A stretch of DNA of 64,000 bases, taken from positions 38,006,001 through 38,070,000 of the forward strand of contig CANTUV010000035.1 of the NCBI GenBank assembly GCA_947685225.1, read 5' to 3'. Positions 10,988-22,330 of this stretch are shown piece by piece. The first letter of the stretch is position 1. Every line of letters starts with the position of its first letter. The position numbers and the translations under genes are program-made. Below the pieces are notes generated by a model. The model saw nothing but the letters and a program-made list of their open reading frames with translations, did no database searches and was not told the origin of the DNA. The DNA is from Garcia nutans. Taxonomy: Eukaryota; Streptophyta; Magnoliopsida; Malpighiales; Euphorbiaceae.

Positions 10988-12404
10988 TGATAAGAGCATT
11001 TTTGTACTTGTTTTTAGTATGATTTTTATGTGTTTTTAGTTAATGTTTCATTTTATTTTTGTTTAAATTTTGTTTTAAGTGTTTGTTTTAGGTTAAAGTG
11101 CAAAAACTCCATTGGATGATCAAAACAATAAAGAAAGAGCATGAATCAAGCAAGACATGGCCAATCCAAAGCAAGCTTGGTCGTGTCACTCAAAAGAAGT
11201 GCAAGATAGTAGCTGACAGGGCCAGGAGACACGGCCAAGCCACTGGCAGTGTCTCACCTAAAGAGAAAAACAAAGAAACCAAAGAAATGAAGGCAGAAGC
11301 TGACACCATCACATGACACGGCCAGGAGCTTGGTCATGTCACCCATTGGAAACAAAGAAAAGAAATGACAAAATGAAGAAACAGAAGGTGACACACCCAC
11401 ATGACACGGCCAAGCCAGTGGCCATGTCACATGACATGGCCACAGGCTTGGCCGTGTCACTCCTTAAAGATTAAAGAAAAGAAAGAAAGAAAGAGAGGCA
11501 GTGATGGACACGGCTAACTAGCTCGGCCGTGTCCCAAAGAAAAATGAGAGACATGGCCAAGCCACTCATGGCTTGGCCATGTCACCTATAAAAATTGAAT
11601 TTTCTTGCATGAGATGGGAGACAAGTGGGGGACAAGGACTTTGCTTTTTCCATAAAAGAAAAGAAAAGCTGGCCTAATTGATGAAAAGAAATATTAAACA
11701 AGGAGAAGGTGGGAGACAATAGAGAGTGGTGTGAGTTGGAAGGTATGGGTTTGAGCTTGGAATGATTTAAAAAGAGAAGAAGATGAAGAAGAAGGGGGAG
11801 GTTTTTGGAGGAGACAGAGAATAGAGACAGAGAAGAGAGATTTGAGAGGAGGAAGCTTGGGCATACACGGTTTGGGCAAGGAGGGAGTGACACTCTCCTT
11901 GACTCTTCATCTTCATCCTCCATTTCTATCCTCTCCATCATCTCCATCTCCCATTGGCAAGCTTCAACAATTAAAGAGGGCTTGAGCTCTTCATCATACA
12001 CCCAAGTGGAGTTAGGAGGAAGACTAGTAATCCTACTCTTGGCATCTTCACAAGGGGTTTTTATATTGTCTCTTTCAATTTATTTTAATGTTGTTGTTGT
12101 TGTTGCATTAAGAGTATTGAACATGAACTAATTCATTCTCTATCTAGATATTGATGAACCCTAGCTTATTTGTAAGGATTGAATACTTTTAATTGATGGA
12201 GTTGTTTTATTCTTATGATGCTTAAAGATTTTGTTTCCAATTGATAATAGCATGCTTATTGATTGGTTGCCATTTTCATATTATTGACTTGAGAAAGCTT
12301 GATATGAATTGAATACTCATAAGGGTTGAGGAATGATTGGAGTATTCGAGATAGACTTACTAGATTCTTTGGTTTATAGTTCCTTGTTCTTAATGCAAGA
12401 TCTA
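10988..12404 (+). repeat. Ath-C 3' LTR, truncated
   Basis: It matches the 5' LTR from TGATAAGAGC to AGATCTA, then stops. Compared with the 5' LTR it lacks one palindromic module (around 6,361-6,390) and has fewer GTT units. TATAAAAA is at 11,587. Confidence 0.85.
11154..11586. repeat. Palindromic-module array, Ath-C 3' LTR
   Basis: Same GACACGGCC/GGCCGTGTC modules as in the 5' LTR, one module shorter. The array abuts TATAAAAA. Confidence 0.88.
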
Positions 12405-12479
12405 GTTTAAAAACCATATTTTAAAACTCAAAATTTCTTTTTTCCTTACAATTGACCTAGGTTGAGAATCTCAAACCTA

Positions 12480-12492
12480 GGCTCTGATACCA
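12480..12492 (-). other. Primer-binding site of Tek-D (initiator Met tRNA)
   Basis: TGGTATCAGAGCC on the minus strand, 7 nt from the LTR end, is the usual iMet-type site of many plant LTR elements. Confidence 0.85.
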
Positions 12493-12864
12493 AAACAATT
12501 GTAACACCCCTATACCTCGTATACGTACACAGCATGCTTTTACGATCGTAATATACGTATACTGAATATAGTAATGCCACGGTTTACTAACAAACGACTC
12601 ACTTCTTTTACAATAATATGAACAAATTTAAAACATTTAAGTTATATTATAAAACACAATAGATAAAAATGTTTATTCAAAACGCAGCGAAAAGTATAAC
12701 AAATATTTACAAATACATATACTTCAAAACTCAAGTTTTTACAAAACATAAAATATACATACATGTTTGGCAGTATGTCTTTGATCTTTAAGCTCCACTA
12801 TCAACACCTCAAAATCTAGACTCTACTCGGCCTAGAGGAACTCTCCGGTACTTCCCTGTCACCT

Positions 12865-12886
12865 GCGCGATGAACCACAATCGCGC
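12865..12886. other. Conserved LTR hairpin GCGCGAT/ATCGCGC in Tek-D
   Basis: Perfect 7-bp stem with an 8-nt loop; counterpart of 3,371-3,392 in Tek-L. Confidence 0.7.
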
Positions 12887-13150
12887 TAAGCCATAGGCTT
12901 AGTGGTACAAACTACAATAATATTATACTATAATGAAATGCAAATGTCATAATTTCAAACATATAAACCATTCTCAAGAATCTCATTATTTATTTATTTC
13001 ATCATTCATAAATCACATTGAAAACAAAGACAAACATGGGCCCAAAAAGAAACTAATATGTTATTCAAAGTTCAGAGTTACTGCTTTGGTCCATAATCAC
13101 AATCATCAAGCCCGAAGGCGATACATATATATATCTCTATCCATGGATAG

Positions 13151-13300
13151 TGTAACAGACCCAGTCTCTTGGACCTCAACCCGACTTAACTCGAGGAGAT
13201 CCTCAACCCGGCAAGACTGTTACATGTAACAGACCCAGTCTCTTGGACCTCAACCCGGATAAACCCGAGGAAATCCTCAACCCGGCAAGACTGTTACTAT
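13151..13300. repeat. Two tandem copies of a 75-bp unit in Tek-D
   Basis: Both copies begin TGTAACAGACCCAGTC and end near GCAAGACTGTTAC. It occupies the part of the LTR where Tek-L has its 105-bp repeat, but the sequence is unrelated. Confidence 0.85.
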
Positions 13301-13987
13301 TGTACATTTTACATTTATCAACTGGAATCGGCTTAGACCCAATCTTTTCACCTATCCATTACTGATGATTGAGGCATGCCGCCAAACCCAGAACTCTGAA
13401 GGTTGAATAACACATTAGACACACAATCTTTTCATTTATATCTTTATACATTTCTTTCTCAGTTCATTTCTCATTTCATTTTCATAATCAAAATAGGCAA
13501 CCATGCCTCAATCATCTCATTTGCATCATTATAGCCAACAACCATGGCTTCATATCTCATCAAGATAATATATAATATCAATTGCATTAACACCATCATC
13601 ATGGTCAATCACATTGGTTTTATATCTCATTATATCTCAAATCACATTAAATCAATTCTTCATTCAAGTGTACACAACCAATTGCATTAACATACCTTTC
13701 GTATTTCATCATATCATCAAATGTTTTAACCATGTAATCAATTGCTTAACATATGTATAATCAAATATGTTAAGTATCAAATCATGTGAGTGTATGCAAC
13801 AATGTAGTTTGTACTTACCTCAAAACCAACTCACACCAACCTATACACTTCCTCCTTCAAGAATCCTCAACACTTAGGTTAGGGCAATTCAACTTCTTCA
13901 CAACCTAAACCAAAAGTAATCATACACACTCACTTAGAGATACATATAATATAATAAAGCTAAGAATCATCTAGGGAAAACTCTAAA

Positions 13988-14282
13988 CATGACACGCTCA
14001 ACAACACGGGCGTGTCCCTGACCGTGCCCTAAACTCACAACACAGAAGCTTTGACACGCTCAGAACCACGGGAGTGTCACTGAACGTGCAGTACATTATG
14101 TCTCACAGAAACATTGACACGTCCCATAACACGGGCGTGTTCATGGCCGTGTCAAACCTTCACCAACATAGTAGCTATGACACACTCAGTGACATGGGCG
14201 TGTCACTGGACATGTAAATGCTACTGCAACACAGAACCATCGACACGCCCAAAGACTTGGCCGTGCTCATGGGCGTGTCAGG
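13988..14282. repeat. GACACGCTC...GGGCGTGTC palindromic-module array in Tek-D
   Basis: About five modules of type GACACGCCC/GGGCGTGTC. On the element's own (minus) strand the array is followed by TTATTATATTATATG, a TATA-like stretch near 13,945-13,960. Confidence 0.8.
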
Positions 14283-15135
14283 CCAAAAATCCAGATTCCG
14301 GCAACATCAACAACACAACCAATAAACCACTTTCTTCCACCATTTTCCACTTCAAACAAACTGAACTAAACACACCCAAAAACCATAAAAAACTTGCAAA
14401 AACACCAAAACACTTCAAAACATACATCAAACACCACTTTTCAACCATCACATACCCACAACTCTTACTCTTTCAACATCAAACCTAACTCCTTCTTTAC
14501 AATCCAACACCATCATCAAAATCAATTAAACCAAACACTCTCAAATACATCTTAATAAAACATATTCACATACCATCAACACTCAACCAACAAATTCAAA
14601 CACATCTTAAAAGAAAATCAAGGAATCAAGAGGAAACTTACCAAGGATGAAGAAACTCTTAAATTTCCAACTTGATCACTTGAAAACTTCCTTAAATCTT
14701 GAGTTTAGAAGATCAAATCTCTTTCTTGCTTTCTTGATTCTTTGATAGCCGGCCAAAAGAAGAGAAAAGGAAAGAAAAGAAAATGGACCACGGAGAAAGA
14801 AAGAAAGAAAGAAGAAAAGAAAGAAATCAAAGTCAAATCTCTCATCCACTATCTCCTCAAAATCCTCTCCTCCAAGCATTTAATATTAAAATATTCTAAA
14901 TATCTCCATCCACTTCCACTCACTCAAATCCCACTTAATTAACTTAATTAATTTAAAATTATTAACTAATCATCTTGACTTCACATTTGACATGTATATG
15001 TTGTATATATTACTATATATACAACATATACACTCTCTCTTCACTTCCTTTCTCTTTCCAATTACACATATACATTAAATTCAATTAAAACAACAATTAT
15101 ATCAAAACTTCTAGGGCACACTTTGGGATATTACA

Positions 15136-16631
15136 CCTCAAAAAACCTAATTTATTACTTTTGTCCCAAAAAACCCTAAATTGTATCTTCTGTTTCTATA
15201 AACCTTAAATCATTTTGTTTATTTCCAAAAAACCCTAAAAAATATCTTTTCTGTTTCTGTAAACCTTAAATCATTTTTGTTTATTTCCAAGAAACATCAT
15301 AAAACTCTAAACTGGTTTTCTTCTAATTCTTTTCCAAAATTCCAAATGTTTTATCAAATATCCAAACTCAAACTCACTTTATAGCTTCTAAAAATCACAT
15401 AAAGCTTTATAAAACTATAAATTGTTTTCTCAAACTATAAAATCAAATACATTCTCTAAAACACTAAAAGCCCTAATTCAACATTCAAAACCAAGACTGC
15501 AACCCAAAATTAGTTAACCTTAAACCCTAGTTTTTCTAACCTTAACCCTTTAATCTTTAAACCTTAAAACCTTATAAACCTAAATATTAAAATTCAAATA
15601 CAGTAAGCCTAAAAATAATAATTCAGCAGCTAATAATCATAAACCTAATGTTTTAAAGTATCCAAACACTAATTTCATGATTTCACTCCTCAAACACTAA
15701 TTTGGTTAATCAAAGAACTTTATTAATCCTTTAAATCATAAAACCTTAATCCATTTTAATTCCCTTAAAACTTACAGTAGCTTAAACCAATAAATTCTAA
15801 AACCCTAAACATTAAATAAAGAATCTTAAATAAAAACAGTAGCCTTAATTTGTATTTTTTTACTTGTTTTATTCTTAGATTTGATTGTGTAGTTCATTAT
15901 ATGCTTTGATTTATTTTATATGCTTTAATTTATTTAAGTTCAATGCTTGGTTTATTTAGTTTATCATGGATGGATGTTTACATTCTATTGATATTTAATA
16001 TCTTTGATGAATGATTTATTTATGATGAATGGTTATTTACTTTTATCGATTTATTTTAATTTCCAAATGTTGTAAGAGGTATGTTTCCACTTGGTGGGTA
16101 CCTCATTAGTTAAATATCATGTAATTTAAATTACTTTTCTATTTTAGAACCAATGTAAAGGACATGTTTCTACCTTTTGGTGGGTGTCCTATTTAGGCAT
16201 GGATTATGTAAGGGCATGTTTCCATCTTCGGATGGGTGTCCATTTATTTGTTTTGCTTGGACATTGCTTTGGTTTTGAATATATCAATGCTTTATTTTAA
16301 TTATTGTGTGTAATATGGGTAATATTGTTATATTTAAGAATTTTATAATATTAAGACCTGTAAAGGAGGCCGGTTCCAATGAACCGGGCATTCTAGGGTT
16401 GCTGGGCCATTTCTCACCTTCCCCACACGTACCAAACTTTTTGAGCCCATTAGAGGGTTGGGGATTCCTTAGGAATCGAGTCATCTACCCCTTTCTTTTT
16501 CCTAGCCCGTCTGGGTGGCGACTCCATTTTCTCCGAACTTAGGCCCGTGTTCTCTAAGGCCTCGAGCCTAAACAGTGCCGAAGTCACAAGAACCATTCCA
16601 CCTAGAGTGGGGGCAAAAATCCCCGCCCACA
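15136..16631 (+). mobile_element. Tat1-left 3' LTR, right part
   Basis: It continues the LTR cut at 6,034; the first 5 bp (CCTCA) are the target duplication. It holds an AAACCCTAA-rich stretch (to about 15,800), the triple hairpin (16,076-16,241), a CCGGTTC/GAACCGG hairpin (about 16,369-16,387), a primer-binding-site-like core (16,516-16,526), and ends GGCAAAAATCCCCGCCCACA. Ath-host coding resumes at 16,632, so this is the right border of Tat1-left. Confidence 0.85.
16076..16241 (+). other. Triple hairpin of the Tat1 LTR (Tat1-left copy)
   Basis: Three consecutive stem-loops share one design. Hairpin 1 (16,076-16,104): outer GAGGTA/TACCTC, inner CCAC/GTGG. Hairpin 2 (16,159-16,190): outer AGGACA/TGTCCT, inner TACC/GGTG around TTTT. 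Hairpin 3 (16,212-16,241): outer GGGCA/TGTCC, inner CCATC/GATGG around TTCG. The unpaired TGTTTC and GGG parts stay constant while stems differ in a compensating way. Confidence 0.75.
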
Positions 16632-17298
16632 CATTCCATTTGCTGAAGCTTTATCACAGATGCCCAAATATGCTAAATTTTTGAAAGATATCCTTTCTAA
16701 TAAAGGGAAACTTGAGGAAGTATCTTTGGTGCAATTTTCAAAAAAGAGTTCAACAATTTTACAGAAGAGGTTGGCTAAGAAATTAAAAGATCCTGGTAGT
16801 TTTACCATTCCATGTTTGATAGGTAATCTTGAAGTTTAAAGTGCAATGACTTACTTGGGGGCTAGCATATGTGTTATGCCCTAAAAGATGTTTAAAGAGT
16901 TAGGTGTCGGAGAACCTAAACCAACACTCATGACCATTCAACTTGCTGATAAGTCAGTAATTCATCCTCGTGGTATTATAGAGGATGTGTTGGTAAAAGT
17001 TAGGGATTTCATTTTCCCCAATGATTTTATTGTCATTGATGTAGATGAGGATACATATGTTTCGCTTATCCTTAGTAGGCCATTTTTGAATACAACCCGT
17101 GCCCTTATCGATGTCCATGATGGCACATTATCCTTAAGAGTGGGACGCGAAAAAGTTATTTTTAATATACATTATGCTATGAAGCACCCACTTACACTCA
17201 ATGAGGTGGATTCATACAATGATATCATTGAGCATGAAACCTTAAATTGGGTTACTAAAGTTGTTTCCAAGGATCCCCTTGAGTTGTTTTTATTGTAG
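16632..17298 (+). pseudogene. Athila-like aspartic protease region (Ath-host)
   Basis: The frame reads FAEALSQMPKYAKFLKDIL, the conserved block between Gag and protease, then LKDPGSF and a protease active-site region decayed to YLGASICVMP, where DLGAS or DTGAS is usual. A MFKELGVGEPKPT stretch, the ADKS...PRGIIEDVLVKV block and a SRPFLNTTRALIDV flap-like segment follow. The Asp to Tyr change would abolish catalysis. Stops occur near 16,839 and 16,882. Ath-J residues 553-720 encode the intact version. Confidence 0.85.
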
Positions 17299-18690
17299 GA
17301 TAATGTTGAGGGTTAGGAAGCATTGGAGCAGCTTGCTTATCTTGAAGCAAGCAAATCATTTAAGAATTGGGCATATGAAACCATTGAAATTCCAAAAGAA
17401 CAGAAGCCTTGACCATCTGTGATTGATCCACCCAACTTGGAACTTAAGATCCTTCCGGATCATCTTGAGTATGGATTCCTAAGGGAGGAGAATAAATTGC
17501 CAATTATTTTGATTTCCCACCTATCTTCTGAACAGAAGGTAAAACTCATTGAGCTGTTACAAAAGCATAAGCAAGTTATAGCTTGAAAGATAGCAGACAT
17601 CAAGGGTATTAGTCCATCCTATTGCACTCATAAAATACTGTTGGAGGATGACTTTAAGCCAGTGGTGCAACCACAACAGAGACTAAACCCTAAGATGAAA
17701 GAAGTAGTTAAAGCTGAAGTAATCAAGCTACTTAATGCGGGAATTATATATCCAATTTCGGATAGCTCTTGGGTGAGCCCGGTTCAAGTAGTATCAAAGA
17801 AAGGAGGGACAATGGTGGTTCCCAATGAAAATAGTGAGCTAATTCCAATAAGAACAATTACCGGTTGGAGGGTTTGCATCGACTACCAGAAGTTAAATGA
17901 TGCAACTAGGAAGGACCATTTTCCTTTGCCCTTCATTGATCAGATGTTAGAGAGATTGTCCGGGCATGAGTACTACAGCTTTTTGGATGGCCTTTTAGGC
18001 TACTTCCAAATTTTTATTGCCCTAGAAGATTAAGATAAAACTACATTCACCTGCCCATATGGGACATTAGCATATCGAAGGATGCCATTTGGATTATGCA
18101 ATGCACCTGTAACTCTTCAACGTTGCATGGTGGCAATCTTTGATGAGCTTATTGAGGATATTATGGAGGTGTTCATGGATGATTTCTCGATTTATGGTAG
18201 CTTATTTGAAGGTTGTTTGTAAAACCTTGAGAGGGTCTTGAGAAGATGTGAGGAAACAAACCTGGTACTTAATTGGGAAAAATGTCATTTCATTGTTCAA
18301 GAAGGAATTGTGTTGGTATATAAGATTTCAAGCAAGGGTATTGAGGTGGACTGGGCTAAGGTGGAAACCATTGAAAAACTACCACCCCTTTTATCAGTCA
18401 AGGTAATCAGAAGTTTTTTGGGACATGCAGGCTTTTATCGACGGTTTATACATGACTTTTCTAAGATAACTCATCCTCTAACACGACTCCTTGAGAAGGA
18501 TGTTGATTTTGTGTTTGACAAGGAATGTTTAAGATCTTTCATGACTTTTAAGGAGAAATTGACCCATTCTCCAATCATGGTAGCTCCTGATTGGAAATTC
18601 CCATTCGAATTGATGTGTGATGCAAGTGATATTGTAGTGGGGGCAGTTTTGGGTCAACGTAAAGAGAAGAATTTTTCAGCCCATTTATTA
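17299..18690 (+). pseudogene. Athila-like reverse transcriptase region (Ath-host)
   Basis: This includes the protease-RT linker (LPDHLEYGFL) and RT blocks: AGIIYPISDSSWVSPVQVV, WRVCIDYQKLND, FPLPFIDQMLERLSGHEYY, TFTCPYGTLAYRRMPFGLCN and the catalytic FMDDFSIYG (the two Asp are kept; usual form FMDDFSVYG). The thumb region IRSFLGHAGFYRRFI follows. Stops near 17,299, 17,314, 17,410, 17,584, 18,031 and 18,221 break the frame. Function would be cDNA synthesis from element RNA; this copy is dead. Confidence 0.92.
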
Positions 18691-19130
18691 TGCAAGTAAG
18701 ACACTGAATGCAACCCAGGCCAATTACACAACTACAGAGAAAAAACTTCTAGCTGTGGTTTTTGCTTTTGATAAGTTTAGATCATATCTGATCTTGTCCA
18801 AAGTGATTGTGTATACAGACCACTTGGCTTTGAGGTATTTATTTGCCAAAAATAGATGCAAAGCCTAGGCTAATTCGTTGGGATTTGTTATTGTAGGAAT
18901 TTGATTTGCAAATTCAAGACAAAAAGGGAGCTGAAAATCTGACAGCAAATCACCTTTCTCACTTGGAGAAGCCAACCTTGGAGAAGCTTGAAGAAGGGAA
19001 CTTTGATGATCATTTCCCTGATGAGCAGCTTTACACCATGGTAAGTGAGGTAAGTGTTTCAACTTTTGAAGTGCCTTGGTTTATAAATTTTGCTAATTAC
19101 TTGGCTACAGGGAACTCCCTAAAGATATGA
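18580..19130 (+). pseudogene. Athila-like RNase H region (Ath-host)
   Basis: CDASDIVVGAVLGQ carries the first acidic residue. After a frameshift near 18,695 the frame reads YYASKTLNATQANYTTTEKKLLAVVFAFDKFR and YTDHLALRYL (E and D of the active site). A later frame gives KPRLIRW and FDLQIQDKKGAEN. TAG at 18,894-18,896 replaces the Gln of LLLQEFD. Confidence 0.88.
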
Positions 19131-19204
19131 CTCAACAAGAGAAGAAGAAATTCTTTTCTGACTTGAAATATTACTTTTGGGAGAATCCTTTCTTCCTTAG
19201 GTTA

Positions 19205-19826
19205 TGTAAAGACCACATGATCTGACATTGCATGGAATGACCTGAAACGATGAATATTCTTCATCATTGTCATGTTAGACCAGCTGGTGGTCATATGGGA
19301 GCCAATAGAACTGCTTAAAAGGTGCTAGAATCAGGATTTTATTAGCCCACGCTGTTTAGGGATAGCTATGATTTTGTGAAATATTGTGATCATTGTCAAA
19401 GAACTAAAAACATCTCCTCTCGTGATGAGATGCCAAAAATGGAATTCTAGTGTGTGAATTCTTTGATGTATGGGGGATTGACTTTATGGGACTATTTCCT
19501 AGTTCTTTTGGTAACAAATATATTCTTGTAGCTACAGACTATGACTCTAAATGGCCTAAAGCCCAAGCTTTAGCAATGAATGATGCTAGGGTAGTGATGA
19601 GGTTTTTGAAAAAGTTGTTTTCTCAATTTGGTACACTAAAAGCGATCATAAGTGATAAGGGTACTCACTTTTGTAACGCTCAGCTTGAGAAAGTTTTAAA
19701 AAGGTTGGGTGTTAAACATAGGTTTTCTATTCCTTACCATCCCCAAACTAGTGGCCAAGTTGAGAATACAATTAGAGAAATAAAAAGGATCCTTGAAAAA
19801 ACTGTAGAGCTATCCCGAAAGGATTG
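19205..19826 (+). pseudogene. Athila-like integrase, zinc-binding and catalytic core (Ath-host)
   Basis: The HHCC zinc-binding region is readable (HHCHVRPAGGHMGANRT ... CDHCQRTKN), followed by the core with the D,D-35-E triad: VWGIDFMG, ISDKGTHF and HPQTSGQVEN. Stops lie in the zinc region, and the core stretch 19,450-19,826 is open until the solo LTR. The protein would insert cDNA into the genome. Translation breaks at RKD, where a Tat1 LTR entered the codons for Asp-Trp. Confidence 0.9.
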
Positions 19827-20231
19827 TGTACACCCTTAATTTTTGACCCAGTCCATATTTTTAAAATAGTCCAAAATAATTTTTGTGGTATTTAATTTAA
19901 TAGTATTTATTTTAATATTCATTACTTATAATATTTACTTCTAATAAAAATAAAAAGGTAACAATAAAGAAAAAGGTAAAATAAATAAATAAAAATCGGC
20001 AACGAAAATTTTTCATCGCCGAAGATGAATTGGCTTGGGCCAATTCGTAGCAGGTTTTTCCTATGGTGAATTGGCTGGCCCGTGCCCACTCATATGCAAT
20101 TCTTGCAGCTGGCCCTCAGCAACTTTTGCCAGCGCAGTTTTTTTCGAGACTGAATTCTATTTGGTTTTTATTTCTTTTCCTAAATGGTTTTTATTTCCTT
20201 AGACAATTAGAATTAGGTTTTGATTTTTTCC

Positions 20232-20239
20232 TATAAATA
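20232..20239 (+). promoter_or_regulatory. TATA box of the Tat1 solo LTR
   Basis: CCTATAAATACCAC, at the position equivalent to 5,589 and 52,626. Confidence 0.65.
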
Positions 20240-21277
20240 CCACATTAAGACACACAGAAAGGGACTTTTAATCCTAAAAAGAGGATCTGAACCTTTGGAG
20301 CTCGAAATTATTTTTGGCAATCTATTCATAATCTCAAGCTTAAAGAATCAAGAGGCAGTAGATAATATACAACCCATCAAAGGCAGCCCATACTGTCTTT
20401 GATATTGTTCAACCGGAATTATTTCTTTACAGTAGCTTCATCATTCAAATTGGATTAATTGTTTAAACGTGCAATAGATGATCAATTCTTCTATTTACCA
20501 TCTAAAACTCTATTTGAAACCCTAAAAACTAATTTTCAAAATCCTAATGCCTTAATACTCATAATTTTTTTTTTTAAATCTAAAACCCTAATTACACTTT
20601 TCTAAAGCCATAAAACAATAGACTATTTTCTTAAAACCCTAACCTAATCTCTATTTCAAAAATCTAGTATCATTATTTTTTCAAGTATTAAAAGCTTTAA
20701 CCCTAATTAATTCTTCTTTCCAAAATCACACAGTAGCATTATTCTTTTAAAAAATAGCATTAGTTTCTTCCAATTTCGAAACCCTATTTTCTAAATCTTA
20801 AACCCTAAAATCTTAATTTTCAAAACCAAAACCTACATCCCTAAAAGCTAGTTTCCAAAATTTACTAGGACAGCCGTATGTGCTCTTCGAAGGGGTCAAT
20901 ATTTATTTGTGTATTGTAAGTCTTTATGTTTAACTTCCTTTATTATGATTATTCAAAATACAAACCTAAATCCTAATTTATTCAAACCATAAATCTTAAT
21001 TAATTCTATTTTCAAATCATCACAGTAGCTTGTTCCTTTCAAATATCTAAAGATTTTATTTTATATAAGCTTCAATCTTATTTACTTAAACCCTAATTGT
21101 TAAACATAAAACCCAAGAAAACCTAATTGATACATGAACCCTAAAGTTATATGCTTACTGTTTTATTTAAATTGGATGAAAGTGTATTATATATTTTGAT
21201 TGATGTTTGATGTCTTTGATGAATGATTTATTTATGATGAATGGTTGTTTACTTTTATTGATTTCAAAACATTGTAA

Positions 21278-21425
21278 GAGGTATGTTTCCATATTTTGGG
21301 TACCTCATGAGCCATAAAGTTTTTGGACCAATGTAAAGGACACATTCCCACATTTTGATTGGTATCTTATTTAGTTTTAGTCATGGACAATGTAAGGACA
21401 TGTTTCCATCCTCGGATGAATGTCC
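21278..21425 (+). other. Triple hairpin of the Tat1 LTR (solo copy, partly decayed)
   Basis: Hairpin 1 keeps the outer GAGGTA/TACCTC stem. Hairpin 2 has lost its outer pairing (AGGACA versus TATCTT). Hairpin 3 keeps GGACA/TGTCC and CATC/GATG around CTCG. Confidence 0.65.
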
Positions 21426-21814
21426 ATTTATTTGCTTTGTTTGGACATTGCTTTGATTTTAATAGAATGATGCTTTATTTTAATTGTTGCATGTAGTATG
21501 GATAATATTGTTATATTTAAGAATTTTATAATATTAAGACCCGCAAAGGAGGCCGATTCCAATAAACCGGGCATTGTGGTGGTGCTGGGCCATTTCTCAC
21601 CGCCTACACACGTACCTAACTTTTCAAACCCATTAGGGGGATGGGAATTCCTTAGAAATTGAGTCATCCACCCCTTTCTTTTTCCCAACCCGTTCGAGTG
21701 GCGACTCCATTTTCTCCTAGCTTAGGCTTGTGTTCTCTAAGGCCCTGAGCCTAAACAGTGCTGAAGTCGGAAGAACCATTTTACCTGGAATGGGGGCGAA
21801 AATCCCCGCTCACA

Positions 21815-22330
21815 GATTAGTCTGAGAAATTATACAATGCTCTATGGGCCTTTATAACTACATTCAAAACTCCATTGGGTACTATGCAATTTAGGCTAGT
21901 ATATGGAAAGGCTTGTCATTTACCTGTGGAAATTGAACATAATGCTTTTTGGGCTATAAAACAGATTAACCTTGATCTAGCTAGTACAAGTGACAAGAGA
22001 AAATTGCAGATCAATGAGCTAGATGAATGGAGAGTACAAGCTTATGACAATGCAAGGATGTATAAGGAGCGGACTAAGAGATGTCATGATGCTAACATTA
22101 AGGAACGGAAAGAGTTTCAAGTTGGAGATCAAGTATTATTGTACAATTTGAGGCTTCAACTTTTTCCAGGTAAGTAAAAATCAAGGTGGTTTGGTCCGTT
22201 TATATTCGAAGAAAATTTTCCCTATGGGAAATCAAAATTACTCACCCAGAAAAAGGGAATTTTATGGTTAATAGGCAAAGACTTAAACTGTATTTAGGGG
22301 GACTTGAGTGAGTTGAAGGAGGTTTTATAC
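21815..22330 (+). pseudogene. Athila-like integrase C-terminal region (Ath-host)
   Basis: It resumes the frame after the solo LTR: SEKLYNALWAF, LVYGKACHLPVEIEH, AFWAIKQINLDL, then the DQVLLYNLRLQLFPGK block of the Athila integrase C-terminus. A stop follows at about 22,175. Decayed sequence continues to about 22,330. The homologous block is the part kept and fused to Gag in Ath-I and Ath-J. Confidence 0.88.

Larger units (their letters stand above)
6035..12404 (+). mobile_element. Ath-C: non-autonomous Athila-like retrotransposon, 3' LTR truncated
   Basis: Two direct LTR copies (6,035-7,872 and 10,988-12,404) start TGATAAGAGC and flank a 3.1-kb internal region. The PBS-like sequence after the 5' LTR and the GCTTGGGGACAAGCAAGG...AGTGTGGGG tract before the 3' LTR are typical of Athila relatives. 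The internal region keeps a degenerate gag tail joined to an RT-like remnant; most of pol and any env-like ORF are gone. The 3' LTR stops at about 12,404, where reverse-strand Tek-D sequence begins. The left end abuts CCTCA (6,030-6,034). Confidence 0.85.
12405..15135 (-). mobile_element. Tek-D: 5' LTR plus start of internal region of a Tekay-like element, reverse strand
   Basis: The LTR spans 12,500-15,135 (read on minus: TGTAATATCCC... to ...GGTGTTACA). It is followed by ATTGTTT and the primer-binding site TGGTATCAGAGCC (minus strand of 12,480-12,492), complementary to initiator Met tRNA. Only about 95 bp of internal sequence remain before the junction with Ath-C. The right end abuts CCTCA (15,136-15,140), matching the 5 bp left of Ath-C. 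Related to Tek-L, with a different internal tandem repeat. Confidence 0.85.
19827..21814 (+). mobile_element. Tat1 solo LTR inserted in integrase (1,988 bp)
   Basis: It runs from TGTACACCC to CCGCTCACA, with target duplications GATTG (19,822-19,826) and GATTA (21,815-21,819). The second differs by one G to A change, which also turns the Trp codon of integrase into TAG. Landmarks: GC-rich block at 19,995-20,145, TATAAATA at 20,232, AAACCCTAA-rich stretch to about 20,840, and a partly decayed triple hairpin at 21,278-21,425. No internal sequence remains. Confidence 0.92.

Noticed and set aside
12480..12492. tRNA-like sequences near LTR ends
   Set aside because: They are primer-binding sites complementary to tRNA 3' ends, not tRNA genes; no cloverleaf found.
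14742..14942. Lys/Glu-rich open frame in Tek-D
   Set aside because: Low-complexity GAAA-rich LTR sequence with no similarity to known proteins.
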